Positions 1-8,636 of a stretch of 64,000 bases of DNA are shown here, piece by piece (position 1 is the stretch's first letter; each line of letters starts with the position of its first letter). A program made the translations under genes and the position numbers. The stretch is from Gordonia sediminis (GTDB lineage: Bacteria; Actinomycetota; Actinomycetes; Mycobacteriales; Mycobacteriaceae): the NCBI GenBank assembly GCA_004193205.1, contig RZUM01000007.1, positions 310,001-374,000 on the forward strand, in the 5' to 3' direction. The notes beneath the pieces are model-generated. The model was not told the origin of the DNA. It saw nothing but the letters and a program-made list of their open reading frames with translations, and made no database searches.

Positions 1-144
1 GCCCTCAACCGTGGTGTCTTCCGCGCCGCCTACGGCGTGGTCGGTGCGGTCGGCGACGTGGTGCCGGTGGACGTGGAGATCGCCGGCTGCCCGCCGACCC
101 CTGACGAGATCGTAGCTGCGCTGCGGTCGGTGACCGGCCGGTGA
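1..144 (+). CDS. NuoB/HyfI-like iron-sulfur subunit of hydrogenase-like complex (3' end only)
   Basis: Only the last 47 codons are in the window. The reading frame ends ...VPVDVEIAGCPPTPDEIV..., which is the C-terminal signature of the NuoB / HycG / HyfI small subunit. Its cysteine is the last ligand of the 4Fe-4S cluster nearest the large subunit, so that cluster ligand is kept even though the large subunit (5195-6676) has lost its nickel-iron ligands. The TGA stop overlaps the GTG start of the next gene by 4 bp, which marks the start of a tightly coupled operon. In M. tuberculosis the equivalent position is Rv0082 (from memory). The start of the gene and the rest of the cluster-binding motif lie outside the window. 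Confidence 0.85.
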   Translation, partial: ALNRGVFRAAYGVVGAVGDVVPVDVEIAGCPPTPDEIVAALRSVTGR

Positions 145-2117
145 GCGCCACGCTGGAGACCGCGCCGGTGGATGCGGGACACCCCGCACGTCCCGGGAGT
201 GACGTCGATGCGGTGGTGGCGGGCCTGCTCACCTCGGTGATCGGGGTCCTCGGTCTCGGCATCGGGTTGGTCGGCGTGTTCGGCACGCCCGCACCGGTGC
301 ACATCGGCTGGCTCATCCCGCTGGTCGGCGTCGACCTCGACGTCGATGCGCTCGGCGGGTTCTTCCTGGCGTTGACCGGAGCCGTCGCGATACCGGTGGG
401 CGTGTACGCGATCGGCTACGCGCGGCGTGAGCATCTGGGCCGGGTTCCGCTCGCGGTGCTGCCGCTGTTCGTGGCCGCGATGCTGGTGGTGCCCGCGGCC
501 GGCTCGATCACCACCTTCCTGCTCGGCTGGGAGCTGATGGCGCTGACCTCGCTGATCCTGGTGCTCACCGAACATCGGCGGCCGGAAGTGCGGTCGGCGG
601 GCGTGTTCTATGCGGTCATGACCCAGTTGGGATTCGTCGCGATCCTCGTCGGGCTGATGGTGTACGCCGCGGCCGGCGGGGGAGATGTCTTCGCCGATCT
701 CGGCTCGGTCGGCGAGGGCACCCGCACCGCGGTGTTCCTCCTCACCGTCGTCGGGTTCGGGTCGAAGGCCGGTCTGCTGCCACTGCATGCCTGGCTGCCC
801 CGCGCCCACCCCGAGGCCCCCAGCCCCGTGTCGGCACTGATGAGCGCCGCGATGGTCAACCTCGGCATCTACGGCATCGCTCGCTTCGACCTGCAACTGC
901 TCGGGCCGGGACCGCGCTGGTGGGGGATCGTGCTGCTCATCGTCGGCGGGGTGTCGGCGGTCTACGGGGTGCTCCAGGCCGCGGTCGCCACCGATCTCAA
1001 ACGGCTGCTTGCCTATTCGACGACCGAGAACATGGGACTGATCGTACTTTCGCTGGGCGCCGGGACCCTGTTGGCGGCATCGGGCGCCGACGACGCCGCC
1101 TCGGTGGCGATGGCCGCGGCAGTGATCTCGCTGATCGCGCACGCCGCGTTCAAGAGCCTCGGATTCCTCTCGGCGGGATCGGTGCTGGCGGCGACGGGCC
1201 TGCGTGACCTGGATCGCCTCGGCGGTCTGGCCCGTCGAATGCCCGCGACCACCGTCGTGTTCGGGGTGGCGGCGCTCGGCGCGTGCGGGCTGCCGCTGGG
1301 TGCCGGATTCGTCGGGGAGTGGCTGCTGGTGCAGTCACTCATCCACGTCGGCCCGGCCGACGACGCGGTGGTGGCGTTGGCGGCGCCGCTGGCCGTCGGC
1401 GCGGTGGCCCTCACCACCGGCCTCGGGGTCGCCGCGATGGTCAAGGCATTCGGTATCGGATTCCTCGCTCGCCCCCGGTCCCGCGAGGCCGCCCGCGCCG
1501 CGGAGTCGCCGGTCAGCATGATCGTCGGGATGACGGTCGCCGCCGCGGCGTGTGTCGTCGTCGCGGTCGCCCCGATCGTGCTGGGTGCGCTGCTGGGGCG
1601 GGTCCTCGCGACGATGCCGGCGGTGCAGACCGACGCGCCCGACCTGGGGACGATGCTGCACTTGCCGGGCCTGTCCGGATCGATCGCGCCCGGCCTGATC
1701 GCCGCCGGGTTGCTGGCCGCGATCCTGGTCGCGGCGGTTGCGGCGAGATGGGGTTCGCGCCGTCGTCCGGAAACCGCCGACCTGCCGCTGTGGGCATGTG
1801 GCGCCGAGGATCTCACCCCGCGCATGCAGTACACCGCAACCTCGTTCGCCGAACCGCTGCAGCGCGTGTTCGACGACGTGCTGCGCCCCGACACGGACAC
1901 CGAAGTGACCCATTTCGACGAGTCGCGCTATCTGGTGGAGAAGGTCGCCTACCGCGCCCGGGTCGCCGACATCGTGGAGAATCGGCTCTATCCGCCGGTG
2001 CTCCACGCGGTCCGGGCATGTGCCGAGCTGGTCCGTCGGGCCCACACCGGCAGCGTGCACCTCTATCTCGCCTACGGTGCGCTCGGCGTGCTGATCGTGC
2101 TGGTGGTGGCGCGATGA
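141..2117 (+). CDS. HyfB/NuoL-type proton-pumping membrane subunit of hydrogenase-4-like complex
   Basis: This is a 658-residue polytopic membrane protein of the antiporter-like NuoL/M/N / HyfB family. It carries the family's charged residues: Glu in FLLGWELMALTS (about residue 130), Lys in GSKAGLLPLHAWLPRAHPEA (about residue 210), and Lys in DLKRLLAYSTTENMG (about residue 290). These support real ion translocation rather than a decayed copy. The C-terminus has a soluble segment with WACGAED followed by a last transmembrane helix, as in HyfB. The GTG start overlaps the upstream stop (GTGA), and the end overlaps the next gene's ATG. It corresponds by position to M. tuberculosis Rv0083. It probably forms a proton channel arm of a membrane-bound complex fed by an unidentified electron donor. 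Confidence 0.9.
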   Translation: MSATLETAPVDAGHPARPGSDVDAVVAGLLTSVIGVLGLGIGLVGVFGTPAPVHIGWLIPLVGVDLDVDALGGFFLALTGAVAIPVGVYAIGYARREHLGRVPLAVLPLFVAAMLVVPAAGSITTFLLGWELMALTSLILVLTEHRRPEVRSAGVFYAVMTQLGFVAILVGLMVYAAAGGGDVFADLGSVGEGTRTAVFLLTVVGFGSKAGLLPLHAWLPRAHPEAPSPVSALMSAAMVNLGIYGIARFDLQLLGPGPRWWGIVLLIVGGVSAVYGVLQAAVATDLKRLLAYSTTENMGLIVLSLGAGTLLAASGADDAASVAMAAAVISLIAHAAFKSLGFLSAGSVLAATGLRDLDRLGGLARRMPATTVVFGVAALGACGLPLGAGFVGEWLLVQSLIHVGPADDAVVALAAPLAVGAVALTTGLGVAAMVKAFGIGFLARPRSREAARAAESPVSMIVGMTVAAAACVVVAVAPIVLGALLGRVLATMPAVQTDAPDLGTMLHLPGLSGSIAPGLIAAGLLAAILVAAVAARWGSRRRPETADLPLWACGAEDLTPRMQYTATSFAEPLQRVFDDVLRPDTDTEVTHFDESRYLVEKVAYRARVADIVENRLYPPVLHAVRACAELVRRAHTGSVHLYLAYGALGVLIVLVVAR

Positions 2118-3073
2118 CCGTGACGACCTTCCTCGCGGGGGTGGCGCAGTTCGGCGTGGTCGTCGTCGGGGCGCCGCTGATGATCGGCGCGATGCGTCAG
2201 ATCCGGGCCGCCTCCGAAGGCCGCCGTGGCGGCGGGGTGTTGCAGCCGTGGCGTGACCTGCGCAAACAACTGCGCAAACAGCAGATCGACCCGCGCGGCA
2301 CCACAGCGGTGTTCACCGCCGCACCTCTGGTCCTGGCGGGCTCGACGTTGCTGATCGTCGCCGTCACGCCGCTGGTGGCGACCGGCTCACCGCTCGATCC
2401 GGTGGCCGATCTGTTCGCGGTCGTCGGCCTGCTGTTCCTGGGGACCGTCGCCCTGACGCTGGCCGGCATCGACACCGGCACCGCGTTCGGTGGCATGGGC
2501 GCGAGCCGCGAGATCACCATCGCGGCGTTGGTGGAACCGACGATCCTGCTGGCCGTGTTCGCATTGTCGGTGCCAGTGGGTTCCTCGAATCTGGGCGCGA
2601 TCGTGGACCACACCGTCGGGCACCCCGGACAGGTGGCGTCGCCGGCCGGTGCGCTGGCGTTCGTCGCGCTCGTTGTGGTGATCATCGCCGAGACCGGCCG
2701 TCTGCCGGTCGACAACCCCGCCACCCACCTCGAGCTGACCATGGTGCACGAGGCGATGGTGCTCGAGTACGCGGGTCCTCGGCTGGCGCTGGTCGAATGG
2801 GCCAGTGCGATGCGGCTCACGGTGCTGCTGGCGCTGCTGGCAAACCTGTTCCTGCCGTGGGGTGTCGCCGGCACCGACCCGGGTGTGCTCGACGTCGTCG
2901 TCGGCGTCGTCGCGGTGGTGGTCAAGGTCGCCGTGCTGGCCGTCCTACTCGCGGGTGCGGAGGTGTTCATCGCCAAGCTGCGCCTGTTCCGGGTACCCGA
3001 ACTGCTCGCCGGTTCGTTTCTGCTCGCTCTGCTCGCGGTGACGGCCGCCAACTTCTTCGGCGCGGGGGTGTGA
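2114..3073 (+). CDS. hycD: HycD/HyfC/NuoH-like membrane anchor subunit
   Basis: A 319-residue membrane protein of the NuoH / HycD family, which anchors the hydrophilic arm of complex-I-like enzymes to the membrane. The typical loop [20 protein letters not shown] followed by [10 protein letters not shown] is present about two thirds along. The start is the ATG overlapping the previous stop by 4 bp; the open frame extends further upstream but only inside hyfB. The next gene begins 2 bp after the stop. Position and sequence match M. tuberculosis hycD (Rv0084), so the symbol is by analogy. Confidence 0.9.
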   Translation: MTVTTFLAGVAQFGVVVVGAPLMIGAMRQIRAASEGRRGGGVLQPWRDLRKQLRKQQIDPRGTTAVFTAAPLVLAGSTLLIVAVTPLVATGSPLDPVADLFAVVGLLFLGTVALTLAGIDTGTAFGGMGASREITIAALVEPTILLAVFALSVPVGSSNLGAIVDHTVGHPGQVASPAGALAFVALVVVIIAETGRLPVDNPATHLELTMVHEAMVLEYAGPRLALVEWASAMRLTVLLALLANLFLPWGVAGTDPGVLDVVVGVVAVVVKVAVLAVLLAGAEVFIAKLRLFRVPELLAGSFLLALLAVTAANFFGAGV

Positions 3074-3075
3074 GG

Positions 3076-3732
3076 ATGGCCGACTACTCATCGCTACCGG
3101 ATCTCGCCGCCGGCGGCATGGTGCTCGCCGCGGTCCTGATCGTCTGGTGGCGCGATCTGAAGGGGATCGTGGCCCTGCTGGCCTGGCAGGGTGCCGCGCT
3201 CGCCGCGATCGCGGTGGTCCTCGGCATCGAGGAGGACGAGCCGGTGCTGCTGGCCGTCGGCGGTCTGGTGGTCGTACTGCGTGCGCTCGTCCTGCCGTGG
3301 TTGTTGTCGAGGGTGCTCGGTGCCGAACCCAGCGACCAGCGCGAGGCGACACCGCTGGTGAACACCACCGCGTCGCTGCTGATCTCGGCCGGTCTGACCG
3401 TCGTCGCGTTCGGTGTCACCCGACCGCTGGTGGCGTTGGATTCCGACACGGCGGCGCGTGCGGTTCCGGCCGCGTTCGCCGTCATCCTCATCGCCCTGTT
3501 CGTGATGGTCACCCGACGACACGCGGTGTCGCAGGCCGCCGGGTTCCTGATGATGGACAACGGCATCGTCGCCGCCGCGTTCCTGCTCACCGCTGGCGTC
3601 CCGCTCATCGTCGAACTCGGGGCCTCGCTCGACGTGCTGTTCGCCCTGATCGTGATCGGGGTGCTCACCGGCCGGTTGCGCCGGGCGTTCGGCGGTGCCG
3701 ACCTCGACGCATTGCAGGAGTTGCGCGACTGA
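3076..3732 (+). CDS. HyfE-like small membrane subunit (HycP position)
   Basis: A 218-residue, almost entirely hydrophobic protein with about six membrane helices. The C-terminal segment [18 protein letters not shown] ... [15 protein letters not shown] is characteristic of HyfE, a NuoK-like subunit found only in hydrogenase-4-type complexes. The chosen ATG lies 2 bp after hycD; the frame is open upstream but that part is inside hycD. The stop shares one base with the next ATG (TGATG). The same position in M. tuberculosis is hycP (Rv0085). Confidence 0.85.
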   Translation: MADYSSLPDLAAGGMVLAAVLIVWWRDLKGIVALLAWQGAALAAIAVVLGIEEDEPVLLAVGGLVVVLRALVLPWLLSRVLGAEPSDQREATPLVNTTASLLISAGLTVVAFGVTRPLVALDSDTAARAVPAAFAVILIALFVMVTRRHAVSQAAGFLMMDNGIVAAAFLLTAGVPLIVELGASLDVLFALIVIGVLTGRLRRAFGGADLDALQELRD

Positions 3733-5198
3733 TGACGATCCTCGTTCTCGCCCCCGTTCTGGTGGCACTCGGCGCATCGGCGGCCACCGTCGCCGTCGGC
3801 TGGCGACGATGGACGGCGTCGTTGACGGTGCTGGCCGCGCTCACCGTCCTGGGCTGCGGCATCGCGCTCGGGTTCGGCTACGGGTCCGAAGAGCACCTCG
3901 CCCTCGGCGGACTGCTGCGCGTCGACGCATTGTCGGTCACCATGTTCATCGTCATCGGCGTCGTCGGCACCCTGACCACGTGGGCGTCCATCGGCTACAT
4001 CGACGCCGAACTCGACCACGGCCACACCGATCCCCGCGGCGCCCGCACCTACGGCGCGCTCACCCCGGCGTTCCTGGCGGCGATGGTGGTTGCGGTGTCC
4101 GCCAACAACATCGGCGTGACCTGGGTGGCGATCGAGGCCACCACCGTCGTCACCGCATTCCTCGTCGGGCACCGACGCACCCGCACCGCGCTGGAGGCGA
4201 CGTGGAAGTACGTGGTGATCTGTTCGGTCGGTATTGCGGTCGCGTTCCTGGGCACCGTCCTGCTGTACTTCGCGGCCCGACACGCCGGTGCGCCCGAGGC
4301 GCACGCCCTCGACCTCGACGTCCTGTTGGCGCATGCCGGTGATCTCGATCCCGACGTGACCCGTCTCGCCGGCGGGCTCTTGTTGATCGGCTACGGCGCC
4401 AAGGTCGGCCTCGCGCCGTTCCACACCTGGCTGGCCGATGCGCACAGCCAGGCACCCGCGCCGGTGTCGGCGCTGATGAGCGGTGTGCTCCTTTCGGTCG
4501 CGTTCTCCGTCCTGTTGCGGATCAAGCCCATCGTCGACGCATCGGTCGGCACCGGCTTCCTGCGTGCCGGACTCGTGATCACCGGTCTGCTCACCGTGGC
4601 GATCGCCGCGTTGCTGTTGACGGTGACCACCGACCTCAAACGGATGCTCGCCTATTCGTCGATGGAGAACATGGGATTGATCGCCATCGCCGCGGCGGCC
4701 GGCACCACACTCGCCATCGCGGCGCTGCTGCTGCATGTGCTCGCGCATGGCATCGGCAAGTCCGTGTTGTTCCTGGCCGGAGGGCAATTGCAGGCGGCGC
4801 ACGGTTCCACGGCGATGGCCGACATCACCGGGGTCCTCGGCCGGTCCCGCCTGGTCGGCACGTCGTTCGCCATCGGGATGATCGTGTTGCTCGGCCTGCC
4901 GCCGTTCGCGATGTTCGCCAGCGAGGTGTCGATCGCCGGCGCGTTGGCCGACGCCGGGCTCGCCGTGGTACTCGGCGCGGCGATGCTGCTGATCGCCGTG
5001 GCCTTCGCAGCGCTGGTCGGCCGCTCCGCACGGCTGCTGCTCGGCACTCCCGACGGCGCGGCCCCTGCCATCGCGGTCCCGGCGACGATCGCAGGCGCGC
5101 TGCTGGCGGGCATCGTCGCATCGGTCGCGTTGGGCGTGACCGCTGGGCCACTCACCGAACTGTTCACCACCGCCGCCGAACAGCTGGGGGCGTCATGA
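3732..5198 (+). CDS. HyfF-like proton-pumping membrane subunit (HycQ position)
   Basis: A 488-residue antiporter-like membrane subunit and the second NuoL/M/N-type protein of the cluster. The conserved ion-channel residues are present: Glu in TWVAIEATTVVTAFLVGHRR, Lys in GYGAKVGLAPFHTWLADAHS, and Lys in DLKRMLAYSSMENMGLIAI. The ATG overlaps the previous stop by one base, and its own stop overlaps the next ATG by four (ATGA). Together with the subunit at 141-2117 this gives the complex two putative proton channels. It corresponds by order to M. tuberculosis hycQ (Rv0086). Confidence 0.88.
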   Translation: MTILVLAPVLVALGASAATVAVGWRRWTASLTVLAALTVLGCGIALGFGYGSEEHLALGGLLRVDALSVTMFIVIGVVGTLTTWASIGYIDAELDHGHTDPRGARTYGALTPAFLAAMVVAVSANNIGVTWVAIEATTVVTAFLVGHRRTRTALEATWKYVVICSVGIAVAFLGTVLLYFAARHAGAPEAHALDLDVLLAHAGDLDPDVTRLAGGLLLIGYGAKVGLAPFHTWLADAHSQAPAPVSALMSGVLLSVAFSVLLRIKPIVDASVGTGFLRAGLVITGLLTVAIAALLLTVTTDLKRMLAYSSMENMGLIAIAAAAGTTLAIAALLLHVLAHGIGKSVLFLAGGQLQAAHGSTAMADITGVLGRSRLVGTSFAIGMIVLLGLPPFAMFASEVSIAGALADAGLAVVLGAAMLLIAVAFAALVGRSARLLLGTPDGAAPAIAVPATIAGALLAGIVASVALGVTAGPLTELFTTAAEQLGAS

Positions 5199-6676
5199 CG
5201 GTGATCCACCGGGTCCGGCACCGGATGGCCGCCGACGAGCGTGCGGACCGGGCCGCCGAATTACTGTCGGACGGTTTCCGCCTCGCCCTGGTCGCCGGCC
5301 ACGACGACGGCGATCACCTGCGGGTGGTGTACCTGTTCCTCGCCGGCCGGCCGGATCGTCGAGTGGAACTCGAGGTCGTCGTGCCCGCCGACGATCCGCA
5401 GTTGCGGTCGTTGGCGGATCTGTCGTTCCCCGCCGGCCGCTTCGAGCGGGAACTGATGGATCTGTACGGCATCACGCCGACCGGTCATCCGCGGCCTCGG
5501 CGGATGGTCGCGCACGCGCACTGGCCGGAGGGCTGGTATCCGATGCGCGCCGATGCGGGCTCGCCGCCCGAATTCGACCGGACCGGCGGTTTCCCGTTCG
5601 TCACCGTCGAGGGTCCGGGTGTCTACGAAATCCCGGTCGGGCCGGTGCACGCCGGGCTGATCGAGCCCGGACACTTCCGGTTCTCCGTCGTCGGCGAGAC
5701 GGTACTGAAGCTCAAGGCCCGGTTGTGGTTCGTCCATCGCGGTATCGAAAAGCTCTTCGAGGGACGCCCGGCGGCCGGCGCCGTCGACCTCGCCGAACGG
5801 ATCAGCGGTGACACGTCCGCCGGTCATGCCGTCGCGCACAGCCTGGCGGTCGAGGACGCTTTGGGCCTCGTGCTGCCCGACCGTGTTCACCGGGCCCGGG
5901 CACTGTTGGTGGAACTCGAACGGCTCTACAACCACGCCACCGATCTCGGTGCGCTGGCCAACGACGTCGGCTTCGCATTGGCCAATGCGCACGCACAACG
6001 CATCCGCGAACAGCTGCTCCGGATCAACGCGCGGGTGACGGGGCACCGCCTGCTGCGCGGCGCGATCCGGCCGGGCGGTGTCACCGTGCGCGCGGTTCCC
6101 GACGTCGACGAGCTGAGATCGATCGCCGCAGACCTCGCCGAGGTGGCCGAACTGACCCTCGCGAACTCGGTGATCCTCGACCGATTCACCGGCACCTCGA
6201 TCCTGAGCACCGACCATGCCGAGGAACTCGGCTGTCTCGGCTATGTGGCACGGGCGAGCGGCGTCGTCACCGACGCCCGCCTCGACCACCCCGTCGTCGA
6301 CCTACCGGTCACCGAGATCACCGCGCCCACCGGCGATGTTCTCGGCCGCTACACCGTGCGCCGCGATGAGTTCGCGGCATCGACCCGACTGGCCTGCGAA
6401 CTCATCGAGGCCGGTGACTGTGCCACCGAGCACGACACGGTCATGCCGGCGCCGCCGGGGTCGGTGAGCGGGGTGGGTATCGTCGAGGGTTGGCGAGGGA
6501 CGATTGTGCACCGCGTCGAGGTCGACGCGACGGGCCGACTCACCCGGGCCAAGATCGTCGACCCGTCCTGGTTCAACTGGCCTGCCCTGCCGGTGGCGAT
6601 GACGGACACGATCGTGCCCGACTTCCCGTTGACCAACAAGAGCTTCAACCTGTCCTACGCGGGCAACGATCTCTGA
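5195..6676 (+). CDS. hycE: HycE-like large subunit (NuoC-NuoD fusion) lacking the NiFe-binding cysteines
   Basis: A 493-residue fusion: residues 1-120 are NuoC-like (FPAGRFERELMDLYGI), and the rest is NuoD / hydrogenase large-subunit-like. Group 4 NiFe hydrogenases bind nickel through two CxxC pairs. Here the first pair, expected in the ERVCGICG context, reads ERISGDTS, with Ser204 and Thr207 in place of cysteine. The second pair near the C-terminus reads FNLSYAGNDL, with Ser487 and Gly490 in place of cysteine. All four ligands are absent although the surrounding sequence aligns without gaps to my recollection of E. coli HycE. The protein should not make or use hydrogen at a NiFe centre and may act like the quinone-reducing NuoD. 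It is the last gene of the operon. The symbol follows M. tuberculosis Rv0087. Confidence 0.88.
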   Translation: MTVIHRVRHRMAADERADRAAELLSDGFRLALVAGHDDGDHLRVVYLFLAGRPDRRVELEVVVPADDPQLRSLADLSFPAGRFERELMDLYGITPTGHPRPRRMVAHAHWPEGWYPMRADAGSPPEFDRTGGFPFVTVEGPGVYEIPVGPVHAGLIEPGHFRFSVVGETVLKLKARLWFVHRGIEKLFEGRPAAGAVDLAERISGDTSAGHAVAHSLAVEDALGLVLPDRVHRARALLVELERLYNHATDLGALANDVGFALANAHAQRIREQLLRINARVTGHRLLRGAIRPGGVTVRAVPDVDELRSIAADLAEVAELTLANSVILDRFTGTSILSTDHAEELGCLGYVARASGVVTDARLDHPVVDLPVTEITAPTGDVLGRYTVRRDEFAASTRLACELIEAGDCATEHDTVMPAPPGSVSGVGIVEGWRGTIVHRVEVDATGRLTRAKIVDPSWFNWPALPVAMTDTIVPDFPLTNKSFNLSYAGNDL

Positions 6677-6749
6677 TGCGACACGTTGTCGTGCACCGCC
6701 GAGTACTCGTCTTCGCCCCGTCACCGGGCACCCCATGAAGAATCCTCGG

Positions 6750-6762
6750 TAGGCTCGCGCGC
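6750..6762 (+). promoter_or_regulatory. Candidate -10 box for a leaderless transcript
   Basis: TAGGCT lies 7 bp before the GTG at 6763, and there is no Shine-Dalgarno sequence. This is the layout of a leaderless actinobacterial start. No convincing -35 box is seen, so the call rests on the -10 box and spacing. Confidence 0.45.
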
Positions 6763-8589
6763 GTGGCAAAGAAGAAGCACCGTCCGGGCCGGGGTAAGCA
6801 GCCGAATCGTCGACGTGTGGCGTCGAAACCTGCAAGGCCTGCGCAGAGCGCGGAGGACCAGGAGCTGTTTCAGGGCCTGCGCCACGCGCTGCGATCGGAC
6901 GAGCCGATAGACCTGCTCATGTCCGTGAGTGGTCTCGTCGCGGTGACCGATCCGCGCAGTCGCGATCCGTTCGACCGCGACGAACCGGGTCCGCCGACTC
7001 TCTCGGAACTGGTGGAGTCGTTCATCGGCACGCCGTACGCCGAGACCACCGCGGCGCTGACGATCATCCGAGCACTCGCCACCGACGAGCTGCTCGCCGC
7101 CCGGATCGGCCGTGAACTCGCCACGCGGCGGCACCCGATGCCGGACTGGCTGGCCGGGCTCGATCGGGCCCGGATCGAGCCCGCTGTCTGGTTCATGACC
7201 CACGTGTTGGGAGATGGCGACGACTATGTTCTCGGGATCACGCTGCCGTCCGGCCATGCCCTGTCGGCAGTGGTGTACGTCGACCACAATCTCGGGACCG
7301 TGGTCAAGGACGCGTTCGTCGTGCCGGCGACGTTGGAGGATTTGGTGATCCAGATGGGCGGGTTGATCGACGACCCGGACCAGTCGCTGACACGGACGGA
7401 TGCGGCGACGGCGCGGGCGATGATCGACGACGCGATCGATTTCGGATCGAGGATGTACCCGCCGCTCGAGTCCGAGAGTTGGCCGATGTGCCGGCCCCTC
7501 ATCGAGTGGATGGTGCGGATGCTGCCTGCGGGCGGTCTGGCCCCGGAACGCAAGGAGTGGTCGGCGGAGGACAAGGCGGCGATCGCGGAAGACTTCTTCG
7601 CGTCCCCGTTCGGCAAGCCGGTGGACCGCGACGACGAGCGGGGCCTGCTCGAAAGCCTGCTCTGGTACGGCACCGACTATGCGAATCGCGACCCGTTCCG
7701 CTGGAGTTCGGTCTCCGTTGAGATCCTCTTGGTCGACTGGTTCCCGCGCAAGGTCGTTGCGGAGCCTGCGTACCTCGCGAAACTGCCGAACCTGTTGCGT
7801 GCCTTCATTCGCTACGCCCACGACCATGAGGGCATTCGCACGTCGCTGACCGAGGACACTCTGGCGGCCGTGGACGAGTACGAGCCGGACTATCAGCGCG
7901 TTATCCGCTCGGCACGTCCGCAGGGGCCGGCGGCGCTGCTGGCCGGATTGTTGGAGTCGGGCGACTTCGAAGGTATAGAAGGCCTTGAAGGCATTGACCG
8001 CTTTGCCGACTTTGACGACGAGGACTTTGACGACGAGGACGAGGACGAGCTGACCATAGGCGAGATCATGCTCGAGGGCCTGGATCGCAAGGTCGGTGGT
8101 CGCCCGGCATTGGTGCACCTGGACGACCTGCCGCTGCCGGATGAGCCCTTCGAGTGGTCGGGTGTCGCCGACGACATCATGCCGGTGGTTCGCGAGGTCC
8201 TCGATGCCTGCGACGCATGCGCCGACGAACTCCTCGATGTCGAGCACCGCACCGCGATGCGGCGATTCCTGCGCCGCACCGCGGTCGGCGACCCCGCGAT
8301 ATTCCGCCGCAAGGCCTCGCCCGCACGCGGTGCGGCCGCCGTTGCGTGGGTGATCTGTCGCGCCAACAACACTGCCGGCGCGTACTGGTCCGGGGTGTCC
8401 GTGCAGGATCTGTTGACCTGGTTCGGTGTGAAGGGGAGCGTTTCGCAGCGCGCGGAACCCATGCTGCGGGCGAACGGCGTCGACCCGCACAGACTGTATG
8501 GACAGATGGACTTGGGAGCGGCCGATCTGCTCACATCCGAGTGTCGGGCCGCGATCATCACCACCCGGGACCGGCACCTGATCGAGTGA
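6763..8589 (+). CDS. Hypothetical protein, 608 residues, with an acidic linker
   Basis: I do not recognise this protein. It has a very basic N-terminus (about residues 1-30, rich in Lys and Arg), then a long soluble, helix-rich region with no signal peptide or membrane segment. At about residues 405-430 there is a strongly acidic stretch of Asp and Glu that looks like a flexible linker. A conserved-looking C-terminal part (WVICRANNTAGAYWSG ... LLTWFGVKGSVSQRAEPMLRANG) resembles a small DNA-binding or SEC-C-associated domain, but I cannot assign it. Many reading-frame-supporting features (GC-rich third positions, length) make it a real gene. It follows the hydrogenase-like operon by 86 bp and probably has its own promoter. 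The basic start and acidic linker would fit nucleic acid binding, which is speculation. Confidence 0.75.
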   Translation: MAKKKHRPGRGKQPNRRRVASKPARPAQSAEDQELFQGLRHALRSDEPIDLLMSVSGLVAVTDPRSRDPFDRDEPGPPTLSELVESFIGTPYAETTAALTIIRALATDELLAARIGRELATRRHPMPDWLAGLDRARIEPAVWFMTHVLGDGDDYVLGITLPSGHALSAVVYVDHNLGTVVKDAFVVPATLEDLVIQMGGLIDDPDQSLTRTDAATARAMIDDAIDFGSRMYPPLESESWPMCRPLIEWMVRMLPAGGLAPERKEWSAEDKAAIAEDFFASPFGKPVDRDDERGLLESLLWYGTDYANRDPFRWSSVSVEILLVDWFPRKVVAEPAYLAKLPNLLRAFIRYAHDHEGIRTSLTEDTLAAVDEYEPDYQRVIRSARPQGPAALLAGLLESGDFEGIEGLEGIDRFADFDDEDFDDEDEDELTIGEIMLEGLDRKVGGRPALVHLDDLPLPDEPFEWSGVADDIMPVVREVLDACDACADELLDVEHRTAMRRFLRRTAVGDPAIFRRKASPARGAAAVAWVICRANNTAGAYWSGVSVQDLLTWFGVKGSVSQRAEPMLRANGVDPHRLYGQMDLGAADLLTSECRAAIITTRDRHLIE

Positions 8590-8636
8590 CGACGCTCGAC
8601 GGCCGGCCCGACACGGTTGGCTGGTGACCTTCGGGG

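Noticed and set aside
1-6676. True NADH dehydrogenase (nuo) operon
   Set aside because: The subunit set includes HyfE and HyfB types in hydrogenase-4 order, and NuoE/F/G, NuoI and NuoJ/K are absent from this stretch.
5195-6676. Functional NiFe hydrogenase
   Set aside because: All four cysteine ligands are replaced, and no hydrogenase maturation genes are visible.
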